Positions 5,983-7,627 of a stretch of DNA of 7,627 nucleotides are shown here, one piece after another; within the stretch, counting starts at the first letter, position 1; each line of letters opens with the position of its first letter. The DNA is from Nitrospirae bacterium UBA4572 (GTDB taxonomy: Bacteria; Nitrospirota; Leptospirillia; Leptospirillales; Leptospirillaceae). The DNA lies in NCBI GenBank assembly GCA_002387725.1, contig DGKK01000053.1, positions 13,332-20,958 of the forward strand, given 5' to 3'. The position numbers were made by a program, and so were the translations under genes. The notes below the pieces were generated by a model that worked only from the letters and a program-made list of their open reading frames with translations, was not told the origin of the DNA and searched no databases.

Positions 5983-6444
5983 GAAAAAATTCCTGAAGAG
6001 AAGCCGATCGGATTCGAAGAGGAAGGGATTCTCCGGGGTTTCGGCCGCGGAAGTTCCAGTGCGGGAAAGTTCGATCAGATTTCCGTCGGGGTCACGAATA
6101 TAGACCGAGACCAGGGGACCCGTTGCCCCGGTTCTTTGAACGGGCCCCAGTTCGGGAGAGACTCCGAGAGAAGCCTGATGGGAAAGGAGCGCGTCGATCG
6201 AGAGATCGACGAGGAAGCAGAGATCGGCCGAACCGGGAACCGGGTCAGCGGCGTGCGGATCGATCTCCTCCCCCAGCGGATGGAGATTGATTTTCTGGCT
6301 TCCGAAGGAGAGAGCCCGCCGTCCGTTCCCAAATGTGACCGGGACCATTCCCAGAACACGTCGGTAAAAAGAAAGGGTCCTCTCGACATCCCGTACAGTC
6401 AGGACGAGGTGGTCGAGCCCGAGGACCGGATCCGGAGAGATCAT
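5974..6444 (-). CDS. VOC (glyoxalase-fold) protein of the STM3117-like type; 3' end formed by the ISL3 element
   Basis: The 156-aa product has one vicinal-oxygen-chelate unit pair: LDHLVLTVRDVERTLSFYRR, FGSQKINLHPLG, PGSADLCFLV, then GPVQRTGATGPLVSVYIRDP and DGNLIELS. The likely metal ligands are His12, His55 and Glu125. The pattern is very close to the Salmonella protein STM3117 and related glyoxalase-like proteins, which usually end shortly after LIE[IL]S; here about 29 residues follow. The substrate is unknown; small electrophile or aldehyde detoxification is a family-level guess. The ATG at 6444 overlaps the TAA stop of the flavoprotein gene (TAATG), so translation is coupled. The last two codons and the TGA (5982-5974) belong to the ISL3 right end, so the native C-terminus was replaced by the insertion. 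All VOC motifs remain, so the fold is probably intact. Confidence 0.85.
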   Translation of the reverse strand: MISPDPVLGLDHLVLTVRDVERTLSFYRRVLGMVPVTFGNGRRALSFGSQKINLHPLGEEIDPHAADPVPGSADLCFLVDLSIDALLSHQASLGVSPELGPVQRTGATGPLVSVYIRDPDGNLIELSRTGTSAAETPENPFLFESDRLLFRNFFGS

Positions 6445-7142
6445 TAGCGGAACCCATTCTTCTCGAATCGGGGATGATCGAGAAGGGCGGGAAGGAGGGC
6501 TCCGGGAAAGAGGGTCGGATCCGGTTCGGGGGGATCCAAAACGGTCCGGAAGGGAATGCACCCCGCCCAAACGGAATATCCCCTGTCTTCTTCGAGGTCG
6601 ACCGGGGGACCTTCCCGGATCTTGGCCGATCCTTCCGAAATCGGGAGAGAGAAAACGGAGGTCCCGCGAACCTCTCCATCGGTCGGTTTCCGGGCTTCCT
6701 CCCACCGGTTCGGGGCCAGGTGATCCGTGATCGCCCGGAGAGCCTCCCTCTTCTCCTCAAGGCCAGTGATCTCGGACGCCGCTCCGAACATCACGACCGA
6801 GCGGTAGTTGAGGGAGTGGTGGAAGACGGAACGGGCCAGGACCAGGCCATCGATGAGGGTGACCGAGAGGCAAATCTCCCGGCCGGTTTCCATCTGCCGG
6901 AAAAGGCGGGCGGCCGGAGCCCCGTGGAAAAGAACAAAGTCACCACGCCGGGCGTAGGTCGTCGGGATGACGAAGGGGCGGTCTTCAACTGAAAATCCGA
7001 GATGACAGACAATCCCCGCATCCAGGATCGAATGCAGGGTCTTCCGGTCGTAGGAGCCCCGCTCGGGCTTGCGTCCGATCCGGGTCCGGCCGGTGGGAGG
7101 GAGTGAAGATCCCTCTTCGGGATCAGGCGATTCCAGAGACAT
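6444..7142 (-). CDS. pyridoxamine 5'-phosphate oxidase-like (FMN-binding split-barrel) family protein
   Basis: The 232-aa product matches the putative PNPOx/Pyridox_ox_2 family, which also holds NimA-type nitroimidazole reductases. Motifs in order: RIGRKPERGSYDRKTLHSIL (residues 21-40), AGIVCHLGFSVEDRPFVIPT (42-61), YARRGDFVLFHG (63-74), VTLIDGLVLARSVFHHSLNY (94-113) with the hallmark FHHSLNYRSVVMFG, EKREALRAITDHLAPNRW, and near the end SAKIREGPP and VWAGCIPFRT. Family members bind flavin (FMN or FAD) in a split barrel; the substrate is not predictable, and true PNP oxidase (PdxH) activity is unlikely. The ATG at 7142 has GAGGAG five bases upstream. Its stop overlaps the VOC start by one base; ArgD lies 65 bp upstream on the same strand. 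The first 20 residues are low-complexity and may be disordered. Confidence 0.87.
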   Translation of the reverse strand: MSLESPDPEEGSSLPPTGRTRIGRKPERGSYDRKTLHSILDAGIVCHLGFSVEDRPFVIPTTYARRGDFVLFHGAPAARLFRQMETGREICLSVTLIDGLVLARSVFHHSLNYRSVVMFGAASEITGLEEKREALRAITDHLAPNRWEEARKPTDGEVRGTSVFSLPISEGSAKIREGPPVDLEEDRGYSVWAGCIPFRTVLDPPEPDPTLFPGALLPALLDHPRFEKNGFR

Positions 7143-7203
7143 CGTGACTCCTCGTCATGTGTGGTGGGGGGCTTTTCGAGCCCATGGCTGATCCGGTCAA
7201 AGA

Positions 7204-7219
7204 CCGTTCAGGAGAACGG
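7204..7219 (-). terminator. hairpin over the end of the aminotransferase gene
   Basis: On the - strand CCGTTC (7219-7214) and GAACGG (7209-7204) pair around TCCT. The stem spans the TGA stop at 7210-7208 and is followed by TCTTTG. It is short and only weakly T-rich, so it may attenuate rather than stop transcription into the next gene. Confidence 0.3.
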
Positions 7220-7627
7220 CTTTCGAATCAGGATCTCTTCCAGGATCCCGATCATCCGGTCGATCTCCTCTTCCGAAACCGTCAGGGCCGGCATGAAACG
7301 AAGGGTGTCGGGGCGCGGAGAATTCAGGAGGAGTCCCCGGGCGAACGCCTCCTCGACGATCCGGGGCCCTCCGTCCGAATCCAGGCCCATGGCCAGAAGA
7401 AGTCCCTGTCCGCGAACCCGATCCTGGCCCGCCCGCGAAGAAAGCTCCTCAAGGCGTACTCTGAGATATTCTCCCTTCCTCCTGACCCCTTCCAGAAACT
7501 CCGGGCGGCTCACGATCTCGAAGACCGCCAATCCTGCCGCCATGGCCAGGGCATTCCCGTTGAAGGTCCCCCCCTGGTCCCCCTTTTCGAAACAGCAAAC
7601 CGGTTCCCTAGTGTTTAATTGCAATTT
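7208..7627 (-). CDS. argD: class III aminotransferase (acetylornithine aminotransferase-like), C-terminal part
   Basis: About 138 residues of the C-terminal region are present; the gene runs off the right edge, so the PLP-binding Lys lies outside. Visible motifs are FEKGDQGGTFNGNALAMAAG, whose Thr-Phe-x-Gly-Asn loop contacts the PLP phosphate across the dimer, then the small domain LRVRLEELSS, RGQGLLLAMGL, and LLLNSPRPDTLRFMPALTVS, whose Arg in LRF binds the substrate carboxylate, ending EEEIDRMIGILEEIL. The spacing fits ArgD, which transaminates N-acetylornithine with 2-oxoglutarate in arginine synthesis; ornithine or succinylornithine aminotransferases are alternatives that cannot be excluded from this part. 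The outermost residues (KLQLNT) do not look like the family, and the last 17-20 bases are unusually AT-rich; see findings. Confidence 0.85.
   Translation of the reverse strand, partial: KLQLNTREPVCCFEKGDQGGTFNGNALAMAAGLAVFEIVSRPEFLEGVRRKGEYLRVRLEELSSRAGQDRVRGQGLLLAMGLDSDGGPRIVEEAFARGLLLNSPRPDTLRFMPALTVSEEEIDRMIGILEEILIRKPFS

Noticed and set aside
4640..5990. Eight-base target duplication of the ISL3 element
   Set aside because: The flanks AGCAAATA and GAAAAAAT are both AT-rich but differ at most positions, and shifting by one base does not make them match.
6445..6705. N-terminal extension of the VOC protein by 87 residues
   Set aside because: That stretch is the flavoprotein gene read in another frame; the ATG at 6444 begins the VOC fold and forms a TAATG junction.

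Overview
The window is GC-rich (clearly above 50%) bacterial DNA with well-formed Shine-Dalgarno sites. It holds a multiheme c-type cytochrome of the thiosulfate/tetrathionate type, a small exported protein and two decayed insertion sequences. This fits a Gram-negative chemolithotroph; a Leptospirillum-like (Nitrospirota) or Acidithiobacillus-like acidophile is my best guess, but the sequence does not prove it.

Layout on the + strand: positions 1-1464 are the 3' part of a cytochrome c that joins an alcohol-dehydrogenase-type (AdhB-like) cytochrome module to a complete TsdA-like diheme module. Positions 1529-2855 are a badly decayed, internally deleted IS21-family element lying on the - strand, with an istA relic fused to the tail of istB. 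Positions 3066-3386 encode a 106-aa exported protein behind a possible extended -10 promoter.

All remaining genes are on the - strand. From the right edge they run: the C-terminal part of an ArgD-like class III aminotransferase (7627-7208), a pyridoxamine-phosphate-oxidase-like flavoprotein (7142-6444), and a VOC/glyoxalase-fold protein coupled to it by a TAATG overlap (6444-5974). An ISL3-family element follows (4648-5982), with 26-bp imperfect inverted repeats and a transposase broken by one in-frame stop and three frameshifts. Then come an unrecognised 122-aa protein (4602-4234) and an overlapping DUF6036/AbiEii-like nucleotidyltransferase (4252-3680).

The ISL3 copy sits exactly at the 3' end of the VOC gene and supplies its stop codon. 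The flavoprotein, VOC, 122-aa and nucleotidyltransferase genes may once have been one transcription unit that the element split. The 122-aa/nucleotidyltransferase pair resembles a two-gene toxin-antitoxin or phage-defence cassette. Its overlap contains a T-TTT-TTG slippery heptamer in the right phase for a -1 frameshift, and a small hairpin that would cover the second gene's ribosome-binding site. This is the most promising candidate here for an undescribed system, but it rests on inference.
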